Shown here piece by piece: positions 40,701-55,700 of a stretch of DNA of 64,000 nucleotides. The notes below the pieces were generated by a model. The model was not told the origin of the DNA and made no database searches. It saw only the letters and a program-made list of their open reading frames with translations. Made by a program: the position numbers and the translations under genes. The first letter of the stretch is position 1, and every line of letters begins with the position of its first letter. This stretch comes from Cristatella mucedo. Its lineage: Eukaryota; Bryozoa; Phylactolaemata; Cristatellidae. The stretch spans positions 2,469,501 through 2,533,500 of the forward strand of contig WPIO01000014.1 of assembly GCA_009760855.2 (NCBI GenBank), read 5' to 3'.

Positions 40701-43700
40701 CAGTAGCTGCCGATCTCCTCCATCAGCATCTCGTGCAGATGGCATACAGGTGGTGCTTTCTAAGATGATTTATGGTTTGGCTACACGTTAGAGGCCCTTG
40801 GCTGCATTTAAGTTAATAAATCTCAAATTGTCCACGGTTTGCAGCAGCAGATCTTGATTCACACCACATGCACGGCTCAAAACTTTGGCCACATTTCAAA
40901 TACCAGCACAATGCTGGAAAAAGAGAAGCTCTGCCACATTCTCAGGCTGCCTTGTCGTATGTGTGCCGGCGTGCTAAACTACAACATATCAGGAGTGCCT
41001 TCATCGCACAGATAACTTACAGGAGCAACGACTCTTCCCGACATGGATCCAGCTTCATCTTCCGAAAGCTAAAAGTGCACACGTTCGCAGTTAGCAATGA
41101 CAATAGCTGAAAATGACACTGAGCCAATCACTGTTGTGATCTGGTCTGCACCTCAGCAAGAAGGCCATCAATTTTGTATAAGCAGCATTTACAAAAAAAC
41201 ATAAGAGAGAGAGGCCAAGCAGAGAGAGAGAGAGGCCGAGCACCCACCTGCAGAGCATGAGTTCGAGCCTCCTCTATCAACCTGTGTCCGGCGAGCGTTC
41301 CGTTCTCGATGAGCACCAGGTAGCGGCCAGCCTTGCGCCATAGGCTCTCCACGGCGCCCAGGCGGCTGCTCCGACCGGGAAGCTCCATCAGCGAGTAGGA
41401 GCTGATGACGAGGTCGTATTGGTCCTGAAAACGATAGCCGGACGTGAAGGTCCCATCGTGGGATGAGGTGGCAAGGAGGAGGAGGAGTAGGCAGAGACGA
41501 GTGCAAGCCTTTTAACGCCGGCAGCTCGGAACGCTGAGCAACCAAGTTCGGACGAAGAGGGCACCTGTCAGTACCTGGTGGCTGCGCTGCATGCTTTGTC
41601 TGAAATAGATGCCCTTGAAGCACATGTCCAACTGCGGTTTTGCGTCTGCAACGAATGGACGTTGCCGGAAGCGGTTTCGAGCCGCGAGCTCGGAGCCACT
41701 GGGTTTTACCAGTGCTTCGGCAACCTGGCATGCTACACACAAAGGGCGGGATGACTAGAAAGACAAACGTCAATTAGAACTGTGTAAAATTGCTCAGCAG
41801 AGCCCCCCCCCCCATGGCTAGACTAGCACGGAAGTGCGGCGGCGCGCTGAGTGCAAGCCGTGGACGCCAATGCTGAGACCCTGCTTCACATAAAGAAAAA
41901 AGAATCTGTCTGCCTGGTGCCAATAGATGAAACTTAGCCGACAGCAACAAAGGAAATCACTCTTAACCTCTTAACCACTGCCTACAGCTGCAATGTGCCC
42001 GCTACAAGCATGAGGCGGTGCTACTGCCATGCCCGAGTGCAGCTCGGCTGCCACAGCCTTGCCTGACCCACGCGGTCGATCGGGATGGTGGCTAAGGAAG
42101 GTGCCTGCCGATGCAGCGATCGCCCCAGCAGCCACCAGTTCAATCCTTCTGCCACAAGGGTTTGCCGGAAGGATTTGCGCACGCTTGCACAACGCCGGAG
42201 TTGCAGCTTTTTTGCCTCTCATGGGGGTGGCAGGGTGCGGGCCCTCGCAGCAGCGCTCGTGTCCTTCGCTGGCCATGCAAAGATCATTCTTGAGCGGAGA
42301 GGAGTCGAGTTGGACAAAAAATATAGGAAAAACAGCGAGGTAGCAGCAAGCTAACAGTACCTTGCAAGAGCAGCCTGGCCAAGGTGCTGATCTCCGCCGA
42401 AGGGTCACAGCAGTAGTGCTCCGCCAGAGACTCCCACACAGAATTGGCTGCCCTACGACGAGAGCTCGCCCTGGTCAGATTCTGCAAAGCTGACAGTACT
42501 CCGGCCGGGCAAAAAAAGATGGAGAACGGCAAGTCAGCACGCTGCACATCGACGATGGCAATGTAAATTGTGTGCACTCACTCACAAGTGTCTGTGGAGT
42601 GTAGGCGTGCGCGACTGCATGCCAGCGAGAGTGTGCTAGTACACATTTGTGTGGATAAGTACATGCATACATGTGGCTGCAAGCATACACTCGTGTGTAT
42701 GCACAAATACACTTAGGTGCACGAGTACACTTGTATCAACGAGTATATACCTGTGGCTCTAGAATATCCCGTAAAACCACGATGACCAAACATTATTTTA
42801 TTTGTATATATAATTCATCTGTATAGCACCCTAAGAGAACATGGTCTCCATTCAGGCGCTTCACATATGTCACAGGGCTCGAGCCCACGACATCGGCCAG
42901 ATCGCGGTCGGGGCGAGCACGTCAACCACTGGGCAACCAGCGAGGCGTATAGCACCATAAGAGAACATAATCTCTACCCAGGCGATTTACATATACCGCA
43001 GGATTCGAGCCCACAACCCTCGTCGTCAAAGGCAAGCACCTTACCCCTGGGCCAGACCAGAGCGATTAAGTGGGGTTTTGTGGAAGAGCTTTCGAATAGC
43101 GTTATCGTAGGATAAGTGGCTTTCGGTGTGTCCACTAACACACTTCGACTCACGAGAAGCATAGCGGAGAAGTCGAGAGTACGTCCAAAGAAGCGGGTAG
43201 CAGAGACAAGTAGCAGCGTTGGACGGCTGGAAAGAATGTATCCGAGTTCGGCAGCAGCAGGAGAGAAGGCACTGCCATTCCATGCAAGATGCTGGGAACA
43301 AGCACCCCAAGCATTTAGCACATGCAGCCCAAGGACAGTAGCGCAAAAAAAAATGGTCTGAAAGTGAAAGAAGGGGACATCCAATTAGCCACCCACGGTG
43401 GACCCGAAGATATAAGGAGGTTGAAGCTGACACATAAGTTTGGCAACATACGATCGAGCTGAGCCACAATGGGCCTTGCAGTCAGAATAAGAATTACAGC
43501 AGTATGGCCACTCCCACCAACCGGGAGCCACCAGTTTTTTTTTAGCAATGGATCATAGGTAGGGAAATGTGGGATTACCATAGTTGCAATACTCAAGAGA
43601 GCAGTGTCCATTCAGGCTAGCAGATCCCCGGGTCTTTACCCAGGGCTAAGGTGCTCGTGCTCTTCACAACCCGATCCTTTATCGACCACAGCGAGCGGTG

Positions 43701-46700
43701 GTGACAGTCGTTCATAACGGCTCTGTTGCTGCTTTTTTTTTATAATGAAGCTGTTGAATCAGCTAACCCTTAACAGACGATAACGAGCCGAAGTGGAGCA
43801 CCTTCACAGCCCTTCAAAATGGACACCGAATTGACTTACCACAGATTCATGCCTGTGCCGGAGCCAAAGTCGAGCAATGTCTCTGGTTTAAAATCTGGAT
43901 CACGCTGCTGTATCTAAAATCGAGCAAGCAGAGGGGAGATGAATGCCAACTGGAGGCAGGCAAGGGGCGTGAGTGGTGACAAAAAGTACTGGTCCACTAT
44001 CTTCTGTGCTGCAGTCAGGCGCACGAGGGGGGACAGCTAGTAGAGCCATGCGGCAGCACTCCCTCGAATGCTCGAGGCATGAGCGTTCAAAATCAGGCCA
44101 TGCCACTCATTCGTCAGTGTCGTCGTCGGCGTTCATTCACGAGTTGAGTAACTCCCTCATTCTCATGCTTGAACAGCTCAAAGGCACTCCCAGCAACAAC
44201 GTGACACCGTACGGCAGCAGCAGGAAAGGGGGAGTAGCAGTAATAATTATAATAATCCTACTACTAATACATTTGCGTAGCACGTTCAGAGAACTTAAGA
44301 GTCTCTTTCCAGGCACTTCACATAGGCTGTAAAGGTAGCATGATCGAATGGTTAGTGGTAAAGTGCACAGTGTCATAAAGCATAATATGGTTAAAAGTAA
44401 CATGCACAGTGTCTACTGTGTAAATATTGCTAATGGCAAGATGTGCAGTGTGAGCATGCATAAGCACACGAAGGACAAATAAAAAGGGCGGTCCAGCAAA
44501 TGTTGTGAGAACTTGCAGTGCTTTTAGCTTCAGCTTAAATGTCGTCAAGTCAGAGAATGTCGTGACGTAAGTCGGGAGTGAGTTCCAGGCTTTGTGAGTA
44601 TTGAAGGTGCTGTCTCCTAGGGATTTGAGATTGGTTTAAGGCATAGCTAAACGATTTTCGGGTGGTACGATGCCTAGGTAGGTTTGGAAATAGTTTTGAT
44701 GGGTAAGCTGGAGCCAGATAATGAAGGAACCTAAAAGTGAGTGACATAGCCTTGAAGTCAATAAATAGGCTGCTTGACTGGGAGCCAGTGAAGGTCGGTG
44801 ACAAGTGATGCGATGTGACAACTTCTACGCTCACGACAGACAAGCCTGGCTGCAGAGTTCTTACCAACCATACAGTTACCAACCGTAAGCCCGTGATTGC
44901 ACAGGCCGGGGGATCTGCAAGTAGTGAGTCGAGACGGGACCAATTTGAATGTAGTACCCTTGTCTAAGTAGGCCCCAATTTTAGCAATGCTATGTAGCTG
45001 AAAGTATGGACTTGACTGTGGAGTAGAGCTGAGCTGATGGAGTCGTCTAGTGAAAAATCATTTTGGAACAAGATATCTAGATATTGTACAGATGATGAAT
45101 GTGTTACGCTGGCTGAGCCTATTTTGAAAGTCAATCTTGCAATTTCTGAGTCACACTTGGTTTGCCCTTAACTAGTAAGCTGGTTGCAGCATTGGCCCTG
45201 CTCGACGTGCAGCACTTTGAGCCAAGGGGTTTGTAAGCATGCCAGAAACATCGGCTAAGAATGCGGTCGCCAAGCAGGGCCAAGAGAGCCTAAACGAGAG
45301 CTTCGACCGTGGGCGCTCGACGAGACTACTTAGAACTGCTACGATCTGGCGAGGAAGCTGTGCATCCAGCAGTGAAAGTGCACTCTAACGACCCCCAGCA
45401 GACCGACCACAAGAAGCTTTCGCGTCAACGCCGAGTCATAGACAGAGCAACGAGCACAGAAGCCGGTGGGTGCACTGTGCACGGCCGCTAGTCGCCAGCC
45501 CGCACGCACCTCGTGCAGGACGCGATACGCTGCCGAATAATTCTGTGCAGCTCTTGCCACCAGGTATACCATGCAGTTGTAAGGCGTGAAGGGAAATGGC
45601 CGCCAGTGGTACACCTCTTTCTTCAGAGCGGCCACGGCCTGCTTTGCAACAGCTGCCTCCTGCTCCTCGAGCGAGCTGCCGCCACTGAGGCCGCCGTCAG
45701 CTGAGTCTGCCGGCAGGGGCAGCCGGCCATCGGAAATAGCTTTCTCCACGAGCACTTTTTCGATCTGCTCCATCCGCCTCGTCAGCCTCTCTGACTCGGC
45801 AGGCTGTTGTCGCTGCCACAGGTAGGCTCGCACCCTTTCCGCGCTGACGACAAGATCCTTCAGCGGATACTCTGGCAACGATCGACGAAGACGACATGTC
45901 GGCACGCCCTCGTGAAGACCTTCTGGGGCGCAATTGCGGTGTGACTTCTCTCGCGGGCAGGGAAGCGATCGACGTGTGAGCAAAGGAGGCACAAAGTGCA
46001 GCCCGAGCAACAACCAGCTCTCGCCAGCCTCTGCCGAGAGAGTGCCTTCGAAGCATTCAGCCGTGCGCCACAAGCACGCTCAGCACATATGCATTAGCCG
46101 CGAATCAGAAGCAAACAGGGCCTGACTGCTTTGACTTGATCGGCAGTGCCCCCCCAGTCCTCCCCTCCGAGGCTCTCGGCTCGACAATGGCAGTCACTCG
46201 ATCTCATCAATAACCAAAGCAAAACGAATGTGCACAGCTACAGCAGCTTGATCGCGACTGGGCCTGGTTCCGGGCTCTATCTGCACCTCTTGGCCTCTCG
46301 GAGAGCAGCAACAATAATGTAATGTATCTCCGTCTGTAACTCCACAAAGCCATGAAGACTGTGGGTGTTACACTATGTGGTTACACAAAGAGTTTTGTAT
46401 AGCACACTTACAGCCTAAGCGGCTTTCGGTATGCATTCGGTAGCCAACAGACATCCTCTCACGAAACAAAGAGAAAGCAGGAAGCATAGCAGAGTCAGGA
46501 GAGCAGTTGAGGTAGTGAGTAGCATGAAAGTAGCAGCTCAGGACTGCTGAAAAGTGCGAGCCATAGCTGGTAGCAGGAGAGTAGTTGTCATTGCATAATA
46601 ATTGTGGAAGCGAGTTCCATAGTCTAGGACCTGCAGAGCTAAAGCTTCTGTCGCCAATGGTCTTAAAGCGGAAGAATGGGACAGCTAATTTATTGTCCAC

Positions 46701-49700
46701 ACAGGACCTGAGGGCACGAAGAGGCTAAAACAGGTGCAGCAGTTCAGCTAGGTATGGAGGAGCCAAACCGCGACGGGCCTTGTGGGTCAGCCTAAGAACT
46801 TTGCTCTGTATCTGTTGATCGACCGACAGCCATCCTAGCTCTTTTAGCAAAGGAGACACGTGCTCAAACCTCTAGCCTTGCTGCCATATTCATAGCCATT
46901 TGCAGTGGCCTAGTTGCTTTCTTTGGTAGCCCAGCCAAAAGGGAATTACAATAATCAAGCCGAGACAGAACTAAAAGAGCTAGTTAAACTTTGCAAGCCA
47001 CTGTGGAAGACAGCTCCTAATCTTAGATAGGGATCGGACGTGAGGGCTAGCTGTAGAAGCAGTCTTCTGAATGAAGATTTTAAAATTTGGCAGCTGTCGA
47101 AAACGACACAACTACATTTCGAGCACAAGGTGATGGTCGCAAAACAGCATCCCCTATTAGAAGAGCCAAGCCTTTTAATCCGGCCACACACTTAGGGTGT
47201 CCTGTGAGCAGCAGTTCGATTTTATCGTAATTTAGATTGAAGAAAGTGTATGACATCCAGGATCAAATGTCGGCAAGGCAAGCACTCAGTTTATCAGTTG
47301 CTGCAGCAGATTCCGACGGTTTGAATGACAAAAATACAGATGAGCATCGTCAGCATAAAAGTGATATCCCATTCCATGGGCCTTAATCACTTTTCCCAGT
47401 GGTTGAGTATAAACGGGGAACAGCAAATGACCGAGGACGGACCCTTGAGGGACTCCACAGTTGACCGGCCTCGTGTGTGAGACCTGACCCCTGCACGACA
47501 CGGATTGAACACGATCAGATAAGTACGATTTGAACCATGCCAGTGCCTCGTTTGCCAGACCAATCGTTGTTCTCATTCGTTCAAGTAGAACATCCTGATC
47601 AATGGTATCGAAGGCAGCTGATAGATCTAGCAGAGCTAGGGCAGTGACATTCCCGTCATCGTTGCCACATTGAATGTCATAGTTAACACGGCGAGCCGTT
47701 TCAGTTAAGTGCTGCCTCTTGAAACCAGATTGAAATGTTTCTGACATTTCATTCTTTTCAATATGTTCAACCAGCTGCTTAGCGTTAATTTTTTCGAGAA
47801 TCTTTGACAAGAAAGGGAGAAGGGAAACTGGGTGATAGTTTCCTAGGACCTCTGTATCTAATTCATGCTTTTTAAGTATGGGTCTAACGATTGCCGATTT
47901 GAAGGACTTTGGGACGACCCCTTTTTCCAAAGCATTAAAAATTTCGGTTATGGTTGGGCTTAGTTGGTCTGCCGGTAAAGAACACAAAGATGACGGTCTA
48001 GGATCTTCAGGAGATGAGCCCTTTTTTTAATAGACCTTATTATGGTAGCCACATCGCATGCACAAACCTCGGAAAACCATTTAAGAAAGGTCACAGGTTG
48101 TGATTCCACAATTGTTTTACTCGAAGGGGACTTTACGGTGGCATGAATGTGCGCACTTTTTTCAGTAAAGAATGCTAAAAACTTTTCGGCTGAGCCGTTA
48201 ATATCTGGGGAGTCAGACCTCTCAGCGTTGGCCAGTAAATTTGTTACTGTCTTATAAATCTGTTTTGGCTTTCTCGCCTCCTGACATAGAGCGCTCTCAC
48301 GTGCTTTCGTGTTCGTTGCAGAATTCTTCCGAAAACCGAAGTTCTTGCGAACATCGTATACGGAAACGATACAGCTAAGACCTGTTTAAAGTTATTCTGA
48401 TTGTTATTTGACCGTAGCTCGTAAGAAATTACGTGCCTATGAACATCTAAACGCTTATCGCTTCGGGCTGCTGGGTCTCCCACGCCGGCGGCTGCCTCAG
48501 CTAAGCCGGCGGCTGCCTCAGCTAAGCCGGTGGCTAGTAACCTGCTTGTTAGTTATGATCGTCAGCAGCTGTTATCGCTTCGTCATCGTAGATCAAAAGC
48601 ATTCCTAGATATTAATGTAGTTGCTAAGATTCATGAACTATGCATTAACAAAAGAAACTGCGAGCTGAGTACCCGCTCGTTTGGAATTCCTAGCATTGTC
48701 TCGAACCGCACAGCACGCTCCCCCAGATGTGTCACTGTAAATCTCTCTAACTTAGTGGTCATCAGGCCTGTTGTAACTCCATCGGCCAGACTTAACACTT
48801 GCCTTTGAAATCCTCGCTCAATTTGCAATAAACCTCTGGTAATAAGCGACCTTATTTCTGAAAATGGTATCGACCTGCTCACCCTAACTGAAACTTGGCT
48901 AAAATCGATAAACAGCCCGACAGTTAAAGACGCTACTCCATCTGGTTTCTCGTTCTTTCACACCCCTAGATCAATCATAACTGGATGTGGAGTTGCTATC
49001 ATCGTGAGCTCGAAATTCAACTTCAAGCCATTTGCGGTACCCTCGAAGCAGTCTTTTGAATCAATTGTCTTGGTCTCACCCGAAAACAAGCTACCGATAG
49101 TGGCAGTAGTCTATCGCCCACCAGGTACCAAATCCTCCTTTATCTCAGATTTCTCTGATCTCATTTCGATTCTGTGTGCAAGAAATCGATCCTTCCTCGT
49201 TATGGGTGATTTCAACATTCACTTTGATAACTTATCTGACGCTTTCAGCACCGAATTTCGTGCATTGACTGACTAATTGTCTCTTGTGGCTCATGTGCAT
49301 GGCCCTACCCACATCAAGGGTCACACACTCGACCAGATTTTCTCATACAACTGCACTTTGTCATCACCAATTATTACCAAATCCTGCTTATCTGACCACA
49401 TGCAGATCTCATTCAATCTCCAGTGTGTGCCCACCTCCTCTAAAATAACCTGTGAATCGCGAAACCTCAAGACCCTTGACATCGATGCTGTCCGTGCGAG
49501 AATATCCGCTTCACCTCTGCTGCTCAGTCCTCCCTCCGATCTGTCATCATTGGTAGATAGCTAAACAGGACACTAGCTGACAAGCTCGACGAGTTTGCAC
49601 CTCTGACAAAGCGCACTGTGCGCCCCCGCCCAGACGGCCTATGGTTTACCACAGACATTAAACTAGCCAGGTCTACTAAACGAGCAAATGTAAAGCGCCT

Positions 49701-49741
49701 AGAAAGAGATTAAGTTCTCTGAGGGCGCTTTATCAAGTACA

Positions 49742-49772
<31 letters not shown>

Positions 49773-52700
49773 TAAGCTTGAAAAAGCATCCAAAAGATCC
49801 GGACTAACTGTCCATCGACAGGCATATGAAGACTACTGTAGGTCGTACCAATCGATCCTAGCAAAGGCCAAGTCAAGCTTCTATAGAAACATTGTTGAAT
49901 CACAGATGCACGATCCAAAAATGCTGATGTCGACAATAAACCAACTCCTCAACCGTTCCCAGATTAGCTCCTCACCTGATGATCCTTCTGATGATCTAGC
50001 CGATCGCTTCTCTCAATTCTTTCTGCAGAAGATAGACATGATCAGGGAACCTATCCCTGCGATGACAACCTCCCCACTAGAATGCTGTTCCTCGGTTCCT
50101 GGCTGCACCTCAATGTCTGCCTTTAAGCAGGTCACTAGTGATCTAGTCCTAAAGTTCGTATCTCAAAGAAGACAACAAGTCCTCTGGACCCTAATCCCAC
50201 TGTCCTGCTCCTACGTTGCATTAATCTGCTGCTGCCATGCATAACTAACATCATTAATATGCCATTACCTCAGGTCACATCCCAGCACCTTTCAAAAAAG
50301 CTGTAGTCAGGCCACTTCTCAAGAAAGCTACACTAGACCAAGAGAACTTAAGCAACTACCGCCCAGTCTCCCTTCTGCCATCCTATCAAAGACACTGGAA
50401 CGGGTCGTGGCAGACCAGCTGAACTCATATATCGAAACCTCACACCTTGCTAGTAAGTTCCAGTCTGGCTTTAGAGCTAATCACTCCACAGAGTCAGCAT
50501 TGCTTAGGGTATACAACGACCTACTTAGGAATGCAGACATGGGTAGAGTGTCTCTGCTTGTTTTGCTCGATCTTTCGGCAGCTTTTGATACCATCGATCA
50601 CAAAGTTCTTCTAGAGCGCCTCTCATCTCGCCTGGGCATCACTGGCACTGCACGGCAATGGTTCAGGTCCTATCTCAGTGGGAGACTCCAGAGTATTGAC
50701 GAGAATGGACAAAGATGTCTGATGTACCTCTGAAATATGGAGTACCTCAGGGCTCCATGCTAGGTCCGGTTCTTTTCACGGTTTATACTCTCCCTCTTGC
50801 TGATGTGATTGCCAAGCACAATCTAGGCTTTCATTTCTATGCGGATGACACTCAGTTGTACCTTTGCTTTAATCCCTCCTAGCCTTCGAGCACCTCAAAT
50901 TCTCTGAAATCACTTGCTGCATGCATTGATGACATCCGCACATGGATGGCAGCAGATTTTCTCAAACTAAACGATGATAAAACTAACTTACTAGTTATGG
51001 GAAAACCCAGTGTGATTCGGAGATTGGAAAGGCTGACTCTCAAAATTGGCTCTGCCAGCATATCTCCTGTTGCATCAGCTCGAAATCTAGGTGTCATATT
51101 CCAAAGCGACCACTCGTTAGACGACCACATCAGCTCCACAGTCAAATCTGCCTATTTTCAGCTTCATAACATTGGTAAAATTCGGGCTTGTTTAGATAAG
51201 CATACCACGTCTAAGTTGGTCCATGCATTTGTTACATCCCATCTTGACTTATGTAACTCACTGCTTGCTGGCCTACCGGCATGTGCAATCAGGCGATTGC
51301 AGCTGGTACAAAACTGCAGCTACGCTTAACTGTCGTGAGCGTCGCAGTTGCCACATCACACCACTTCTCGCCGACCTGCACTGGCTACCAGTCAAGCAAC
51401 AGATTGACTTCAAGATTTTGTCGCTTACTTTTAGGTCACTTCATTCTTTCGCTCCAGCCTATCTCTCAGATCTACTCCCCCACCAGGCCAAGCATCGTAC
51501 CCCCTTCGCTTTTCGGAATCCAGCAGTTTATCAATACCTCGTACAAGCCTTAAATCCTTTGGAGACCTTGCATTTAGTTCGTATGCTCCCAAAGCGTGGA
51601 ACTCACTACCGACTTGCGTCACGACATCCCCTGACTTGAACAAATTTAAAAACAACTTAAAAACACACCTATTTATGACAGCATTTAGTGGGTCCCTGTG
51701 ATTCGTCCTTCGTGTGCTTATGCGTGCTGACACTGTGCATGCTGCCACTAACCACATTTGCATGCTGACCCTGTGTATGTCATCCCTAACCATGTTATTT
51801 ATGTTGTTTATCAAGCATGATTTTACTCACCATTCAATTGCATTTCCCTTTGCAGCAAATGTAAAGCGCCTAGAGAGAGATTAAGTTCTCTGAGGGCACT
51901 TTATCAAGTGCATTATTATTATTATAATTATTCTGTCCGACTAGCAGGAATTCAGTTTTCGAGTGAAAAAATTATAAGCCCTGGCGTTTTTAAGTTTCCG
52001 GGTGTAAAGTCGAAGGAAGTCTTTAAAATTGACTAGATCAGCATCAGACCCCGATTTCTTACAACGAAGCTCAAGCCTGTGCTTAACACGGCGCGTCTTC
52101 CGAAGTTTTTTGTAAATTGAAAGGAATCTTCACGACTCCATATAAGAATAGAATGAATGGGTGCATGCTTATCAAGAGCACTCCTGAGTGTCATGTTCAC
52201 TGCATCAGTGAGGGTGTCGTAGCTGTGGGTCGAGTCTGGGTGTAGATCAAAAAGACCTGCATCACAGATTTCAAAAATCTGTCTGTCAATCTTTTTTTAA
52301 GTTATGTCGTTGGACAAGTTCGACATTACCATGTACGTAAAAGGGAGCAGGAACAGTAAACTAGACCGAACAATGATCCGAGAGGGTCAGCAGTCACACC
52401 ACAAGGTCAGTGGGGTAGACATCCATAGTAATCACGAGATAACAACAACAATAATAACAACAATGATAGCTTATTTAACAGCCCCATTTGTGTAGCAGCA
52501 GAATAACCTTGACGGCTATTACCACTGCTTGCAGTTGGCTATAAAGGATGCCCACTGCAGGATTCGAATCGATCAATTGTGGGCCCCAAGCACGGTTCAA
52601 GGTGGGCGGGGTTTAAGTGAGGCAGCAGAAGTGCCACTCTGCTCGGTAATGCAAACCAGTGACTCGACAGCACACGACAGTGAAGTTTTCGGCTGCACGT

Positions 52701-55700
52701 CCAATAGAACAACGACTTTGGCTTCGGTTCGATCAGACAAATCGGCAAGACGACAGAGTCGGGGTGGTAGGCAGTAGTCTGCTTCAATTAAATTTCGGGT
52801 GGGGGGGTCATGATGCCAGTCGGTAAAGAGTACCAGGCTTTGGGGGCACAGGAGCCAAAGGTACGGGTCTCCAAAGGATTTGAGGTGGGTAAGGGTAACA
52901 GGCACAGCTGAACCACCACAGACAGATACAGCGTCTTTACAAGTCCTGTGCCTGCTATCCATCAGCTTCAGCTGCGCTCATTAGTTTTACTTTGCTATAA
53001 ATGCTGCTCGCTGCACAGCTAATTAAGGAGAACCGTTAAGTAGGACAGTAGCAAAGAAAGAGCAACTAAAGATGGCTAGATGGAAGCTGCTAGGATGAGC
53101 AGCTACGACAAATTCATAATTTTACCTTAAAGAAGTTCCCACTGTATATCTAAAACTGCCAACTAAGTTGAAATATTCTTTTAAAACGATAACAGACGCA
53201 TGCACTCTACTGTTCGAGGCGACTACAGATATTTAATCCCTACTCTTCCGGCTGGGTTTCGAGGCACCACAGGTCAAGTCTGAGCAGCAGTGTGATGAAG
53301 GTGGGTTTTGATGCACATGCATACTACAACACATACAGATAAAAATGCACACAAAAACACTCACACTCATACAAGCACACATATAAACATGCTAGACACT
53401 GTAATTAAATTTCAACTCCTGTGCACAAGCAAACCGAGATGGTTTGCATATCGCATTTATGCAATTTTACCGATCGACCAATTTGCATCTGAATATGGAA
53501 AGCTGAACTAGGCAGTGGATTGAAGGATTGAACACAATGTTATGGACTGAAGCCTCCATCCTCCCAAGATCTGGTGTGGATCAAGAACTTGCCTCAGAAC
53601 ATCCCCCGACTTGACCACATTTAAAAAGAACTTAAAAATACACCTATTTAGGACTGCATTTAGTGAGTCCCTGTGGTTCGTCCTTCATGTGCTTATGCGT
53701 GCTGACGCTGTGCATGCTGCCACTAACCACACTTGCATGCTGACACGGCGCATGTCACCCCTAACCATGTTATTCATGTTGTTTATCAAGCATGATATTA
53801 CTCATATTTCAATCGTGTTTCCCTTTGCAGCAAATGCAAAGCGCCTAGAAAGAGATTAAGTTCTCTGAGGGCACTTTATCAAGTGCATTATTATTATTAT
53901 TAAGAAACATTACACTGCTCTGCATGATATCAGTTGTCTGGCATTTGCTATTATTATCCAAATATACATCATAAATGATTTATGGTGCATTTTGTTTTGC
54001 TTTGGCACGTCAGGTTTGGAAGATCTTGTTTGTCAAAGATCGGGTGCACTTTAACATTATGCATTATGTATAATAATATTGGTTTTCATTATTCATTGTG
54101 GGCTGCGATGGCCCATTAGATGGCGGTTGCTCTTCACGACCTCGGTCCTGAGGTCCTCTATACAAAAGAGGCTGTTAAATCAGCCAGTATTAGTTCTACA
54201 TGTTAGTCACTTAATGACACACAATTTGTGTTATTTTTTGTAGAACAATTGGCCATTTTGTTGGTTAATTAAGTTGTTTAAATCAAGGGATATGTGATTT
54301 ACAATGCCAAAGAAGTGTACGAATTCTTCGCATATATTCTGCTATATCTGCAGGAGATTCTCAACTAAAGAGCAGCGGCTACCGATTACTACATTCACCG
54401 AACAGTGCTATCATGATTACATCTGATGCAATCTGGGAGATTAGGATAAGATATGGGCAACACACATGGTGTGTGTGCAAGCCGTCTGTAGAAATGAGAC
54501 CATGGTTTAAAGGTCAAAGAAAATGCATGCCATTTGGAGTACCAATGATTTGGAGAGAACAAACTGACCATGTTTCGGATTGTTATTTCTGTATTACTAA
54601 CGTGCACGGCTTCAGCAAGAAGAATACGTATAAAATTAAAAAATCCAAATCTACCGTCAGCGATGTGAACTGTACCGTACAGTGATGAGGTGGGAGTTCC
54701 TGTTCCACATCCTACACTTGATGATGAATTGACTGACAGTGATTCAAGTTCAACTGAAGGTGATGTTGATGATAACTACGATGCTTTTGATGTTACACAA
54801 CATCTAAACTAATGTCACAATCTGATCTTGATGACATAATGAAAGACCTTGACCTGCCCAAAGAGTCGGTTGAACTCCTCGGTTCTTGATTAAAAGAGAT
54901 TTTCTTGTGCCGGGTACTATATTTTCGTGGTATGGACATCTTGAAAGAGAGTTCCTTCCATACTTTTCGACGAAGAATTCACAAGTCTATTGCAACAACA
55001 TCGAAGATCTAGTTACCCCAAATGAAAAGTGCCATGATCCAACTGAGTGAAGACTCTTCATTGATTCATCCAACTGCAGTTTAAAGGGAGTTTTACTTTA
55101 CAATAGAAACGAACTTTTCTCTTTGCCGGTTGCACATTCTGTATCGATGAAAGAGAATTACAGAAATACTACTCGATGAAATCAAATATGATCAACACCA
55201 GTGGCAGATATGAGGCGATTTAAAATTAATTACCCTTCTGCTTTAACTTCAAGGTGGCCACACAAAATATCCATGCCTTTTATGTCTGTGAGATAGTCGC
55301 GCTGACGCTCTTCATTTACCGAAAGAAAGACTGGCCTGAGCGAACACATTTTGTGGGTGGGAGTAAAGACGTCTGAGGGCTACCTCTTGTCAACAGCAAG
55401 AAAGTGCTACTTCTTCAATTGCACATTACGCTTGGACTACTGAAAAACTATATTAAGGCTGTGAACAAAGACGGTGATATCTTAAGGCACTTACAAGAAA
55501 ACTTTCCTCAAATTAGCAAGGCAAAGATAAAAGCTGGCACTTTGCACACATTTACATAAAAAATGACCGGATTAGAGTTTCGGGTATGGTATGGATTTAT
55601 GTCTGTGGTAGAGAACTTTCTCAGCAATCACAAGTCTGCTGACTATGTGCAAATCGTTGAGAACATGACTCAACGCTATGCAGTACTTGGCAGAAGAATC

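Noticed and set aside
45697-46073. Presequence-like ORF ([13 protein letters not shown]...) as the METTL17 start
   Set aside because: It is out of frame with METTL17 exon 3. A good acceptor at 45872 and in-phase upstream exons at 56493-56670 and 60492-60599 explain the N-terminus better.
51431-51814. 127-codon ORF found identically at 56950-57333
   Set aside because: It is the antisense frame of the L2-A C-terminal and 3' region. The identity reflects the inverted repeat and not a conserved gene.
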